A stretch of 64,000 nt of DNA from contig NZ_FTOY01000009.1 in NCBI RefSeq assembly GCF_900156885.1, forward strand, positions 1 through 64,000, in the 5' to 3' direction. The translations under genes and the position numbers were made by a program. The notes under the pieces are model-generated. The model searched no databases. It was not told the origin of the DNA and saw only the letters and a program-made list of their open reading frames with translations. This document shows positions 35,347 through 43,095 of the stretch, piece by piece; within the stretch, counting starts at the first letter, position 1; every line of letters starts with the position of its first letter. The stretch is from Limosilactobacillus caccae (lineage in GTDB: Bacteria > Bacillota > Bacilli > Lactobacillales > Lactobacillaceae).

Positions 35347-36284
35347 TAGTGCGCCTCTTTTTCTTGCGCCAGCGTTGCTAAAAACTGGGCAAACGCTGGA
35401 TCATCGTTAAGCGACGGAACAACGTCAAGGTTATCCCCACCGTTTTCCCTGAAGGTCTGGTAGTTTTGGACCTTGTCTTCCTCAAGGGTTTCTAGGCAGT
35501 CAGCGACAAAGGAAGGAGCCGCGATAAGGATGTTGCGGTGGCCGAGCTGAGCCTCGCTTAGGAGGGTGTTTTTTAGGTAAGGCTTAAGCCAGGGCATTGG
35601 GCCAAACTTTGACTGGTAGACCATCTTAATCTTGTCAGCGGGGATAGCGAGCCGGTTGACCAGCTCAGCAGTCGTCCGTTCAGTCTCGTCCTTATACGGG
35701 TCGCCGTGCTTGACCATCGCTGCTGGAATCCCATGGTAAGAAATTAATAGCTTGTCATAGTTACCCTTGTCCCAGGCGGTTTGGATATGCTTAGTGAGGA
35801 CTTTGAGATAGCCTTCTTCGTCCGCAAAACGGTCAATAATCTGTGCTGTCGGGTCAGCAGCCGTTACCTTGTCAATGATTGACTGCGTCGTACTCTTGGT
35901 GAAATGGGGAAAGAGGGCAATCACGGTTAATTGCTCGCACCTTTGTTTCATTTCCCTAATTGTGTCGCCAATCGTTGGCTTTCCATAGGTCATTGCCATC
36001 TGGACTTTCCAATCGGGTAACATGGCTTGTACTTTTGCCGTTAGCCGGCTGGTATGAACGATTAGCGGTGACCCTTCATCCAGCCAGCAGTTGCGGTAAA
36101 AGGTCGCTGAACGCCACGAGCGCATGGGAAGGATGATGCCCCGTAGTAGTGGCTGCCAAAATGCAGGTGGCATCTCAATAACGTTGCGGTCACTGAGAAA
36201 TTCGGTGAGGTAGCTCTTCACATCAGGGGTGGTTGGGGTGGCGGGTGAGCCTAAATTAACAAGTAACAGTCCGTGTTTTTTCAT
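35346..36284 (-). CDS. hemH: Ferrochelatase (coproporphyrin or protoporphyrin type)
   Basis: Inserts Fe2+ into a porphyrin ring; in Firmicutes the substrate is usually coproporphyrin III (also called CpfC). At 312 aa it is full length. Conserved features are the N-terminal LLLVNLGSP, the catalytic His in SYHGIP and the acidic metal-site motif FVADCLETLEE near the C-terminus. It is the first gene of a two-gene operon with mntH. Lactobacilli generally lack the rest of haem synthesis, and no other pathway gene is in the window, so it may act on imported porphyrin. A haem-dependent DyP peroxidase lies at 50.2-51.1 kb. Confidence 0.93.
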   Translation of the reverse strand: MKKHGLLLVNLGSPATPTTPDVKSYLTEFLSDRNVIEMPPAFWQPLLRGIILPMRSWRSATFYRNCWLDEGSPLIVHTSRLTAKVQAMLPDWKVQMAMTYGKPTIGDTIREMKQRCEQLTVIALFPHFTKSTTQSIIDKVTAADPTAQIIDRFADEEGYLKVLTKHIQTAWDKGNYDKLLISYHGIPAAMVKHGDPYKDETERTTAELVNRLAIPADKIKMVYQSKFGPMPWLKPYLKNTLLSEAQLGHRNILIAAPSFVADCLETLEEDKVQNYQTFRENGGDNLDVVPSLNDDPAFAQFLATLAQEKEAH

Positions 36285-36424
36285 AAAAATAGCTCCTAAA
36301 AATCAATTATTCTTATTTTACAGCATAAATTCTTAAGATGAAAAAAATGTGTTTTCCGTTTTTTTACGTATTTAAATAATAGGACGACTAATTTGTCCGA
36401 ATTTACTATAATGGAGTTATCAAG

Positions 36425-37276
36425 ATGAAAACTGATAAAACACGCCAACACTACCTCCGAAAACTGGAAGAACGCTGGGATAAGATGACGATTACCAGCG
36501 ACCCACTGTTTGGGCTAGTAATGGAAAATGAGCAGATTTGCCACGGACTGATCCAACGCGCGATTCCTGAGATTACGGTTACAAAGATCAAGCGGATTGA
36601 AACGCAAAAAGACATCAGTAGTTACGGACTTGATCGGAAGGTGCGTTACGATGTTTATGTTGAAGATGACCGCGACCGCATCTATGTGATTGAGATGCAG
36701 ATGGTAAACCAGCATAATTTGCCAGCGCGACTGCGTTATTACCAGGAACAAATCGATAGTGAGTTGCTTATGCCAGGGGATGATTACCAAAAGCTATTAA
36801 ATTATCCCACCTATGTCATTATGTTCTGTAACTTTGACTATTTTCAGCGGGGCTGGGCCAAGTACCAGTTCGATTTTGCCTGTACTCGCGATCGCCAGCT
36901 TAAATTGGGCGACAACCGCACCGTAGTTGTCTTTAATGCGACGGCTAACACGTTTGCAGAAGATGAACCAATGCGTAACTTTCTCCAGTTGATGCGCAAT
37001 CAGGTGGTTGCTAATGATAACTTTGTCCAAACTATTCAAAATGAGATTAAAAAAATTAAGCAAAGTCCAGAAAGGAGACGAGGGTTTATGAAATTTGAGC
37101 TAGATTTAATGGATGCGCGGCGGGAAGGATTTAACGCGGGCCGTGAAGACGGGATCAGAGAGCTTATCCAAAGCCTCCGACAAGCCAATTTTCCTGATGA
37201 TGATATCAGAAAAAGCTTAATGAATGGCTTCCATCTGACTGCTGAACGGGCACAGGAGTACCTTCACCGCTATTGA
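36425..37276 (+). CDS. Rpn-family / PD-(D/E)XK nuclease-like protein
   Basis: A 283-aa protein of the Rpn group (recombination-promoting nucleases, annotated as PD-(D/E)XK nuclease family transposase). The start KTDKTRQHYLRKLEERWDKMTITSDPLFGLVM contains the conserved D-P-x-F-x-x-V segment. The catalytic core is visible as YDVYVED followed by YVIEMQM (the D...ExQ variant of D...ExK). The C-terminal part is helical with REGFNAGREDGIRELIQ. Family members cause DNA cleavage and recombination in vivo in E. coli; no IS ends flank this gene. TATAAT (36408-36413) lies just upstream. Confidence 0.85.
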   Translation: MKTDKTRQHYLRKLEERWDKMTITSDPLFGLVMENEQICHGLIQRAIPEITVTKIKRIETQKDISSYGLDRKVRYDVYVEDDRDRIYVIEMQMVNQHNLPARLRYYQEQIDSELLMPGDDYQKLLNYPTYVIMFCNFDYFQRGWAKYQFDFACTRDRQLKLGDNRTVVVFNATANTFAEDEPMRNFLQLMRNQVVANDNFVQTIQNEIKKIKQSPERRRGFMKFELDLMDARREGFNAGREDGIRELIQSLRQANFPDDDIRKSLMNGFHLTAERAQEYLHRY

Positions 37277-37286
37277 TAAAATAAGG

Positions 37287-37315
37287 TTGACAACTTACTT
37301 TTAGAAAGTTATTAT
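37287..37315 (+). promoter_or_regulatory. Promoter of the cysteine leader and cysteine synthase gene
   Basis: TTGACA (37287-37292), 17 bp, TATTAT (37310-37315), a near-consensus promoter. Transcription should start near 37322, about 28 nt ahead of the leader peptide ATG. Confidence 0.85.
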
Positions 37316-37349
37316 AGTGATAATTTGATTAGAGGAGGATTAACCAAAG

Positions 37350-37433
37350 ATGAACAACTACTTTGCTAAGGCGAATACTTGTTGTTGTGAATCGCGTCTT
37401 ATGCGACTCACTCTTTGGTATTCTCATTTTTAA
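37350..37433 (+). CDS. Cys-Cys-Cys leader peptide (27 aa)
   Basis: A short ORF with a consensus ribosome site (AGGAGG at 37333-37338). It encodes MNNYFAKANT followed by three consecutive TGT cysteine codons (37380-37388), then a Leu- and Arg-containing tail, and stops at 37431-37433. Thirty bases later an intrinsic terminator (37463-37503) precedes the cysteine synthase gene. This is the layout of a ribosome-mediated attenuator whose control codons match the end product of the downstream enzyme. The peptide itself probably has no role beyond regulation. It is too short for usual gene finders and I recognise no named family. Confidence 0.8.
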   Translation: MNNYFAKANTCCCESRLMRLTLWYSHF

Positions 37434-37462
37434 CTGAATTACTGAAAGATTGATTGCCACAT

Positions 37463-37503
37463 AAGGCGTAGATTCAAGGAATCCTTGGGTTTACGCCTTT
37501 TTT
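37463..37503 (+). terminator. Leader terminator (attenuator) before the cysteine synthase gene
   Basis: A continuous 17-bp stem with a few G-U pairs (37463-37479 with 37483-37499), a 3-nt loop and six Ts (37498-37503). The segment 37394-37403, just after the Cys codons, can form 10 bp (two of them G-U) with 37460-37469, the 5' arm of this terminator, as an antiterminator. The competing local hairpin 37392-37406 would hide that segment. Confidence 0.85.
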
Positions 37504-37534
37504 GCTGCCTTTTATTAGGAAGAAGGAGAAAATA

Positions 37535-38449
37535 ATGTTAGTGGAAAATACTTACGAATTAATTGGTCATACCCCCTTAATGCACTTGCCGATGAAGACG
37601 CCGAATAATGTTAACATCTATGCAAAATTAGAAATGTTTAATCCTGGCGGTAGTATCAAGGACCGGCTGGGGATTGCCCTTATCCAACGGGGAATCGCTA
37701 GTGGCAAGGTCAATGAGCAGACGACGATAATTGAACCGACAGCAGGTAATACTGGGATTGGAGTTGCCCTTGCCGCTCTGAAATATAAGTTAGCGGTGAA
37801 ACTAGTGGTGCCAGAAAAATTTAGTTTTGAAAAGCAAACCTTAATGCGGGCGCTAGGGGCTGAGGTGGTCAATACCCCAAGTGCGGCAGGGATTGAAGGG
37901 GCAATTAAGCGGGCAAAGGAACTTGCTAAGCAGGTTGGCAACGCCTACCTTCCCTTGCAATTTGCGAATACGGCTAACCCGGATGTATACCGAAAGACGC
38001 TTGGCCCGGAAATTCTAGCGGACCTAGATAACCGGCCGCTTGCTGCCTTTGTTGCTGGCGCAGGAAGCGGGGGCACCTTTGCTGGGATCCAGCGGGCCCT
38101 GCAGGATGCCTACCCAGAAATTCAGGGCTATGTTGTTGAACCAGCTGGCTCTATCCTTAACGGTGGCCCTGCCCATTCCCACCGGACAGAGGGGATCGGG
38201 GTTGAGTTTATTCCACCCTTCTTTAAAGGTTTGAATTATGCCGGCGTGAAAACGATTAGTGATGATGATGCCTTTTACTACGTTCGCTGGGCGGCAAAGA
38301 ATCTTGGCTTGTTCATCGGGAGTTCAAGTGGGGCAGCACTAGCAGCAAGCTTACAGGTGGCAGCAACGTTGCCTGCCGGGGCAAACCTTGTGACAGTCTT
38401 CCCAGATTCGAGTGAGCGGTACCTAAGTGAAAATATTTACGAGAAATAG
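37535..38449 (+). CDS. cysK: Cysteine synthase / PLP-dependent beta-replacement enzyme
   Basis: PLP fold-type II enzyme that makes cysteine from O-acetylserine (or a related activated serine) and sulfide. Start set at the ATG of [14 protein letters not shown], with AAGGAG upstream; the longer open frame upstream belongs to the leader. At 304 aa it has the usual length. PLP Lys42 is in [10 protein letters not shown], the substrate loop is PTAGNTGIG, the phosphate-binding Gly-rich segment is [11 protein letters not shown], and SSGAALAAS is near the C-terminus. It is also similar to cystathionine beta-synthase-like enzymes of lactobacilli. Expression is probably set by the Cys-codon attenuator just upstream, which supports the cysteine assignment. 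Confidence 0.9.
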   Translation: MLVENTYELIGHTPLMHLPMKTPNNVNIYAKLEMFNPGGSIKDRLGIALIQRGIASGKVNEQTTIIEPTAGNTGIGVALAALKYKLAVKLVVPEKFSFEKQTLMRALGAEVVNTPSAAGIEGAIKRAKELAKQVGNAYLPLQFANTANPDVYRKTLGPEILADLDNRPLAAFVAGAGSGGTFAGIQRALQDAYPEIQGYVVEPAGSILNGGPAHSHRTEGIGVEFIPPFFKGLNYAGVKTISDDDAFYYVRWAAKNLGLFIGSSSGAALAASLQVAATLPAGANLVTVFPDSSERYLSENIYEK

Positions 38450-38451
38450 TG

Positions 38452-38568
38452 ATGAACATCTTGCATTATTTAACAAAACAAGCCTATTTAAAGGAGGAGC
38501 CGCCAACGACGAAAAAATGGTGGGGACAAAGGTTTATTTTATGGTTAAAACAAATCCACTCCTGTTAG
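38452..38568 (+). CDS. Possible small protein (38 aa) after cysK
   Basis: The ORF begins two bases after the cysK stop. It is basic, with a Trp-rich C-terminal half (TKKWWGQRFILWLKQIHSC) that would be amphipathic. There is no clear ribosome site, so it would depend on coupling to cysK. An isolated AAGGAGGAG (38491-38499) within it has no well-placed start codon. It may be chance. Confidence 0.3.
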   Translation: MNILHYLTKQAYLKEEPPTTKKWWGQRFILWLKQIHSC

Positions 38569-38642
38569 TGTGAACCCAAACTTATTATTTTCCATTTTGC
38601 CCGTTTCTTACTATAATCGAGGAAGATGAAAGGATGCGATAG

Positions 38643-39182
38643 ATGATGAAGATCGTTGTATTGACAGGGAGTCCTCACCACCCGGGAAGTTCTGAAAAAC
38701 TGGCGGATGCCTTTATTAAGGGCGCCCGTGAAGCTGGAAATGAAGTTTACCGCTTTGATGCGGGACGGCGGACAAGTGAGTTTTCATTGATTCAGCTAGA
38801 AGACAACCATCCAGGGCAAGAAGTGGCGATTGAGCCAGCCGATGTTGTGACTAACGAAGTGATGCCTAAGTTATTGGCTGCTGATATGGTGGTTCTCGTC
38901 AGTTCCCTGTATTATTACGGAATGAACGCAGCACTGAAGGCGGTAATCGACCGCTTCTACCACTGGAACCATGAGTTACATGGCGACAAGAAGGCAATTA
39001 CGCTGGTTAGCGGCTATGGGCAAGAAGACGCCTTTGCTTCGCTTAAACTATACTTTGAGCAACTCTTCCGCTACATGCGCTGGGAACGTGTAGGCGGTGT
39101 GCTCGCTGCTGATGCTTGGAATGAAGAAAAACTTGCCAAGCACATTGACGAAGCGTACCAGCTTGGTAAACAAGTAAAATAA
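38643..39182 (+). CDS. NADPH-dependent FMN reductase / flavodoxin-fold protein
   Basis: A 179-aa flavodoxin-like oxidoreductase. The FMN phosphate loop is TGSPHHPGSSEKLA (about residues 8-21), and the second flavin-binding segment VSSLYYYGMNAALKAVIDRF (about residues 93-112) is typical of the NADPH:FMN reductase/iron-sulfur flavoprotein group. It has no iron-sulfur cysteines. A -10 (TATAAT, 38612-38617) lies upstream, so it is probably a separate unit from cysK. The substrate is unknown; quinone or disulfide reduction is possible. Confidence 0.88.
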   Translation: MMKIVVLTGSPHHPGSSEKLADAFIKGAREAGNEVYRFDAGRRTSEFSLIQLEDNHPGQEVAIEPADVVTNEVMPKLLAADMVVLVSSLYYYGMNAALKAVIDRFYHWNHELHGDKKAITLVSGYGQEDAFASLKLYFEQLFRYMRWERVGGVLAADAWNEEKLAKHIDEAYQLGKQVK

Positions 39183-39193
39183 ATACAATTAAA

Positions 39194-39236
39194 AACGCCA
39201 CTAAATTAGTAAGCAAGTTACTAGTTTAATGGCGTT
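39194..39236. terminator. Bidirectional terminator
   Basis: A long stem (AACGCCA, interrupted TAAA, TTAGTAA pairing with complementary segments; 39194-39212 with 39218-39236) between the FMN reductase gene and the convergent lipoprotein gene. Confidence 0.8.
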
Positions 39237-39257
39237 ATTTAGTTCGGAGATATTTTT

Positions 39258-39956
39258 CTAAAGAAGGTGAGGGGATGCCGATCGTCCACCCTGTTGATTA
39301 ATAATGACACTCATATCATCAATATCTTCATCATCTTCAGTAGTTTCGTCGTTTTCACCTTCATCATCACTATCATCAGCCTCGTCATCGGAATCCGCCG
39401 TGCTTTCACTATCATCCGGATTATTGCCATCCTTCAAATTTTGGGCAGCCGCGTCAACGCTTTCTTTGTCGGCAGATGACGAGTAGAACTTGTCTTCAAG
39501 TTCTTTTAACGACACAGTGGAAGAAGTGTACTGCGCCTCTGCATCACTCGTCCCAGCACTATCCATTTGATAAATTGTCACCTGGTCACCATTGACGCTA
39601 AAGGAAATCGTGCCGACGGTCGAACCGGCGCTAACCAGGTAATCCCCATCATTACCGTTATTGTTATCGCCAGTATTAGTACTAAAGTATAGTTCTTCGC
39701 TGCCGGCACTTTTACCGAATACTTCTTCGTAAGCCAGGATCCCGATTACCCGGGGGTCACTAACGGTAGTGGTGCTAGAAGTAGTGGCACTGGACGACTT
39801 CTTGCTGGCGGCGCTCCTTAGAACATGCTTTTGTGATGAACTGCTGGTTTGGCTTGTTGATGAAGAACTAGCAGCGTTATCACTGCTACTGCTTTCACAA
39901 GCGGCAAGTGAACAGCCAGCAAGGACCGTTGCAGCAATTGTGATTAGTTTTTTCAT
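39258..39956 (-). CDS. Ser/Asp-rich surface lipoprotein
   Basis: A 232-aa lipoprotein. The signal peptide ends in the lipobox L-A-A-C (Cys19), followed by a long Ser/Thr linker. A globular domain follows (about residues 65-165, beginning DPRVIGILAYEEVFG, with YLVSAGSTVGTISFSVNGDQVTIYQ). The C-terminus is extremely acidic (runs of D and E, about residues 175-215). I recall similar Ser-rich lipoproteins in L. reuteri under the name Lreu_0056-like, but I am not certain of that match. The gene lies 21 bp after the LPxTG gene on the same strand, so the two are probably one operon. Function unknown. Confidence 0.8.
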   Translation of the reverse strand: MKKLITIAATVLAGCSLAACESSSSDNAASSSSTSQTSSSSQKHVLRSAASKKSSSATTSSTTTVSDPRVIGILAYEEVFGKSAGSEELYFSTNTGDNNNGNDGDYLVSAGSTVGTISFSVNGDQVTIYQMDSAGTSDAEAQYTSSTVSLKELEDKFYSSSADKESVDAAAQNLKDGNNPDDSESTADSDDEADDSDDEGENDETTEDDEDIDDMSVIINQQGGRSASPHLL

Positions 39957-39977
39957 TACTTCCTCCTCGAAAAATTA

Positions 39978-41225
39978 CTAGAATTTGCGCTTCCGGCCGA
40001 AACCAAACATGGTGGCGAGGGTAATCAGTCCCAAGCCAAGGCCAGCAGCAACGGCGCCATTCTGATTACCGGTTTGTGGTAGGCGCGCTTGCTTAACTGG
40101 TGAAACCGGTGCTGTGCTAGGTGAAATTGTTGACTTAACAGCAACGGTGCTAGTAGTCGTTGTTGGCATAGTAGTAACCTTAGTCGGTTGGGGAGCAGTT
40201 TGTGGTGCCTGCTGCTGAACTGTTGTTGACCTAGCTGGCGTTGTTACCGGAGTTGGTGTACTTTCAGCAGTCTGGTCTTCAGAATTAGTAACCGGTTCGG
40301 CAGGCTGGTTATTCTTGGCCGCATATTCTTTTTGCAGGGTCTCATATTTAGCATTCCATTGAGCAATGATGTGCTTCATGTATGGCGTATAGAACTTAAC
40401 ATCGTATTCGGAATCGCCTGGGAACATCGTCAACTGCACGATGTGACCGGTAATATCATCCCAGTCTTGGAAGCCTGGCAAGTCATAAAAGCGTGTGTAG
40501 TCAGAGTCACTGAGCTTAACGTTATCACCACCATAATAGTCAGCAATATGCTTGAATTGCTTTACTAAGTCAGTGTATTCAGCCGGAGCCTTGTAAGTTT
40601 CTGGCTGCCCCTGAAGAAGCTTAATCTCATGGTCGAGCCAATCAATGTAAAATTGGTCGTCTTGTGGCACTTCCTTGACAGCAGTCCGCAGTGGCAGACC
40701 ATAATCTGGCGTTGGCAGGGTGCCGGATTCACCATCCTTGTAGGTGTAGTTACTGATCATGTCTAAACTATAGTTAAAGTTTTGCACGTTTTTACGTAGG
40801 CCTTCGGGGTTGGCGGTAATGATTTCATTTCGCGCATCATTAGCTTCATAGAGCTTTTGCGCCAAGGCTGGTGAGAATTGGCTCGTTGGTTTGGTCGAAA
40901 AACTTCCTAAACCGTTTCCGCCCATAAAGGGAATCCCATCGCTACTAAATGTCTTGCGTGCTAGATCATAATTTGCTTCATAAGCTTTTTGATACTGAGC
41001 TTGCTTTTGGGCTTCGGCTTGGTCCAAAGCTGCCGGGTCAATCACTTGCTCCTTGGCTTGACTAGGCGCTGCTGAATTAGTCGCGCTTGTCGTTTGCGTC
41101 GGCTGGGTTTCCGCTGGGGCGGTGGTATCAGCACTTGCAACGGTGTTATCCAGCGCAGCGGCGGCAGTTAATGACATTCCTAAAGCAACACTAGTATATA
41201 AGATTTGACGAATATGTTTTTTCAT
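39978..41225 (-). CDS. LPxTG-anchored surface protein of unknown function
   Basis: Start taken at the ATG giving MKKHIRQILYTS, with AGGGAGA upstream; the in-frame TTG two codons earlier is less likely. A signal peptide (cleavage near VASADT) is followed by a Gln/Ala-rich helix, a unique globular domain (about residues 80-310, rich in aromatic and Asp residues), a Thr/Pro-rich wall-spanning stretch, then LPQTGNQ, a hydrophobic helix and GRKRKF. Sortase A substrate. The domain is not one I recognise. Its promoter region contains the paired TTTACTGAA repeats shared with the response-regulator gene, so it is a likely target of that two-component system. Confidence 0.85.
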   Translation of the reverse strand: MKKHIRQILYTSVALGMSLTAAAALDNTVASADTTAPAETQPTQTTSATNSAAPSQAKEQVIDPAALDQAEAQKQAQYQKAYEANYDLARKTFSSDGIPFMGGNGLGSFSTKPTSQFSPALAQKLYEANDARNEIITANPEGLRKNVQNFNYSLDMISNYTYKDGESGTLPTPDYGLPLRTAVKEVPQDDQFYIDWLDHEIKLLQGQPETYKAPAEYTDLVKQFKHIADYYGGDNVKLSDSDYTRFYDLPGFQDWDDITGHIVQLTMFPGDSEYDVKFYTPYMKHIIAQWNAKYETLQKEYAAKNNQPAEPVTNSEDQTAESTPTPVTTPARSTTVQQQAPQTAPQPTKVTTMPTTTTSTVAVKSTISPSTAPVSPVKQARLPQTGNQNGAVAAGLGLGLITLATMFGFGRKRKF

Positions 41226-41294
41226 AATCAAAATCTCCCTAATAAAAATTTATAAACTAATGATAAGTAAATCCAGATATAAAGGGAATGCTTT

Positions 41295-41355
41295 TTCAGT
41301 GAAGGACACTGAGCTTCAGTAAATATTTACTGAAGGTAATCGGCGTTTACTGAAA
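41295..41355. promoter_or_regulatory. Repeat cluster between the LPxTG gene and the zinc-ribbon gene
   Basis: Two direct copies of TTTACTGAA(G/A) at 41326-41335 and 41346-41355 have a 20-bp period. An inverted copy CTTCAGTAAA at 41315-41324 makes a perfect 22-bp palindrome with the first copy (41315-41336), and a weaker copy TTCAGTGAA is at 41295-41303. The same element with the same period lies upstream of the LytTR regulator gene. Probable binding site for that regulator, serving divergent promoters. A possible plus-strand promoter is TTTACA (41361-41366), 17 bp, TACGAT. Confidence 0.7.
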
Positions 41356-41420
41356 AGCGGTTTACAAGGATAAACACCCAACGTACGATAATTACCGAAA
41401 TAAATGAGGAGGATTAATTT

Positions 41421-42155
41421 ATGGATAAGTTTTGTCCACAGTGCGGAAGCAAGATCGCGAAGACCGCTAAATTTTGTCCACACTGTGGTTATGATTTTTC
41501 TGTACGGGTGAAGACCGCGCCTGCAAAGCACCAGTCAGTTAAGCCCCAAAAGAAAAGTGGCGTGATGAAAAAACTGGTTATCCTTGCAATGATTATTGTG
41601 GTTGTCGTGGCTGCTGGCGCTTATGTTATGGATCGCGAAAACAGTAGTGCTAGTCAATCGGCAACAAGTAGTGCAGCTAGTTCTTCGGCAACGCCTGCTG
41701 AACATTCAGTAAGTAGTTCGTCTACATCCGCTTCATCTGAGCGAAAGAGTGGCGAGAAAATTTCTTCAGATATTGGTCCCAAAGGAAGTGCAGCAGCCGT
41801 AACTTATTTTGCTTCGCGGAATAATGTTGATGGTTGGTCTGATATGACTAAAAGTGGGAATTTGGAAGTTGACTTGTCGACTGATGATGACCTATTAGAT
41901 TGCTTGGCAAAAAAGGGACAGGAAATGGCTTATATAGTGTCTGATAATGGTGAGTCAGGTGATCGTAAACTTGTTTACACGATTGATGAGGACAACACGA
42001 TTAATATTTATTCTTTACCAGCTGATTATGATGTGGATACTGTGTACACGCCGGCTAAGAGTGTTGCAAAAGATGAAATGATTAATCAGATTAATAAAGA
42101 TCATTATGCGGCCGCCGTCAAGAATATGACGAATAATGTTTCAATTGAACAATAG
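41421..42155 (+). CDS. Single-pass membrane protein with double zinc-ribbon N-terminus
   Basis: A 244-aa protein. The N-terminal zinc ribbon has four Cys in two CxxC pairs (FCPQCG and FCPHCGYDF, residues 5-24). A basic linker is followed by one transmembrane helix (about residues 50-69), a Ser/Ala-rich linker and an extracellular C-terminal domain (about residues 110-240) with no recognised family. This zinc_ribbon_2-plus-TM layout is common in Lactobacillales envelope genes of unknown role. It is first in an operon with the next zinc-ribbon gene (20-bp gap), behind the repeat cluster. Confidence 0.8.
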   Translation: MDKFCPQCGSKIAKTAKFCPHCGYDFSVRVKTAPAKHQSVKPQKKSGVMKKLVILAMIIVVVVAAGAYVMDRENSSASQSATSSAASSSATPAEHSVSSSSTSASSERKSGEKISSDIGPKGSAAAVTYFASRNNVDGWSDMTKSGNLEVDLSTDDDLLDCLAKKGQEMAYIVSDNGESGDRKLVYTIDEDNTINIYSLPADYDVDTVYTPAKSVAKDEMINQINKDHYAAAVKNMTNNVSIEQ

Positions 42156-42175
42156 AATTAGAGAGGAATTTAATA

Positions 42176-42952
42176 ATGAAGTTTTGCCCAAATTGTGGAA
42201 ATAAGTTGCAGCCAGGTGATAAGTTTTGTGAAAACTGTGGCTATAAGTTAACAGCTAATAATGAAAGTAGTGCCAAAGAAACTAAAGCGGTTAACCAAGA
42301 AAAGCCTGCTCCTCAAGTTAAGAAGAGAGAAGAAGTAAAGCATGAGGCACCTGCTACGCCTAAAAACAGGAGTACAAAGGATCGTTCTAATAAAGAAGAT
42401 GCAAATACTAATGAAACACTAGTAAAAGCAAAAGCAAAATTGAAGGAAATTAGTAATAATATCGATATTGAGAAAGTAAAGAAGGAGGCACGGAACAACC
42501 CCAAGAAATATGGCCTTATTGGTGTAGTTGTTATAGTTGCTTTAATTATTCTAGGAAATGTTATCCATAATGTTCAGATGCAACCTGATCATGCTTTGGT
42601 TAATAAACCATATGTAATGACGATGAATACGAAGACAACAACGCAAGGCTGGTTTACTAACAAGACAGACAATAATACTGGAAGTATCACCGTTTATCTA
42701 GATAGCGGAAAGAAGAAATTGTATGCTGGGAAAACAGCGAGCGAAGCAAAGGAGAATGCTAAGAATGATGAAGTAGGCGGTAGCTATACTTTAAGTGATA
42801 GTACGCTTAAGGTTTCAAGTGGCGATGATATTATGGGGGACATTCAAATTAATAATATCCATCGGTCTGGCGATGAATATGTTGGAAATATACAACCGAT
42901 AAGCCAAGACGATATGAAGATCAGTGGTACTGTAACTTTCCGGAAAGCATAG
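42176..42952 (+). CDS. Second zinc-ribbon membrane protein
   Basis: A 258-aa protein with the same plan as its upstream neighbour: MKFCPNCGN...FCENCGYKL (four Cys), a long charged linker (about residues 25-110), a transmembrane helix (about 114-131) and an extracellular domain. That domain (TTTQGWFTNKTDNNTGSITVYL and GTVTFRKA) looks like a small beta-rich sensor or lipocalin-like fold, but I cannot name it. The two proteins share only the ribbon and topology, so they are not a simple recent duplication. Confidence 0.8.
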   Translation: MKFCPNCGNKLQPGDKFCENCGYKLTANNESSAKETKAVNQEKPAPQVKKREEVKHEAPATPKNRSTKDRSNKEDANTNETLVKAKAKLKEISNNIDIEKVKKEARNNPKKYGLIGVVVIVALIILGNVIHNVQMQPDHALVNKPYVMTMNTKTTTQGWFTNKTDNNTGSITVYLDSGKKKLYAGKTASEAKENAKNDEVGGSYTLSDSTLKVSSGDDIMGDIQINNIHRSGDEYVGNIQPISQDDMKISGTVTFRKA

Positions 42953-43060
42953 GAAAGATATTCATACGCTAAGGATGGACGATCTGTTGGAATATATAAG
43001 TACTGGATGTTGTTGCAAAAGCTAGTTTTCCGATTTAATCTAGTCAGCATTTAAACCATA

Positions 43061-43095
43061 AAAAAGGTTCGCAAAAAAAATGCGAACCCTTTTTA
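43061..43095. terminator. Bidirectional terminator
   Basis: AAAAAGGTTCGCA / TGCGAACCCTTTTT with an A7 loop. It separates the zinc-ribbon operon from the convergent histidine kinase gene. Confidence 0.88.
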
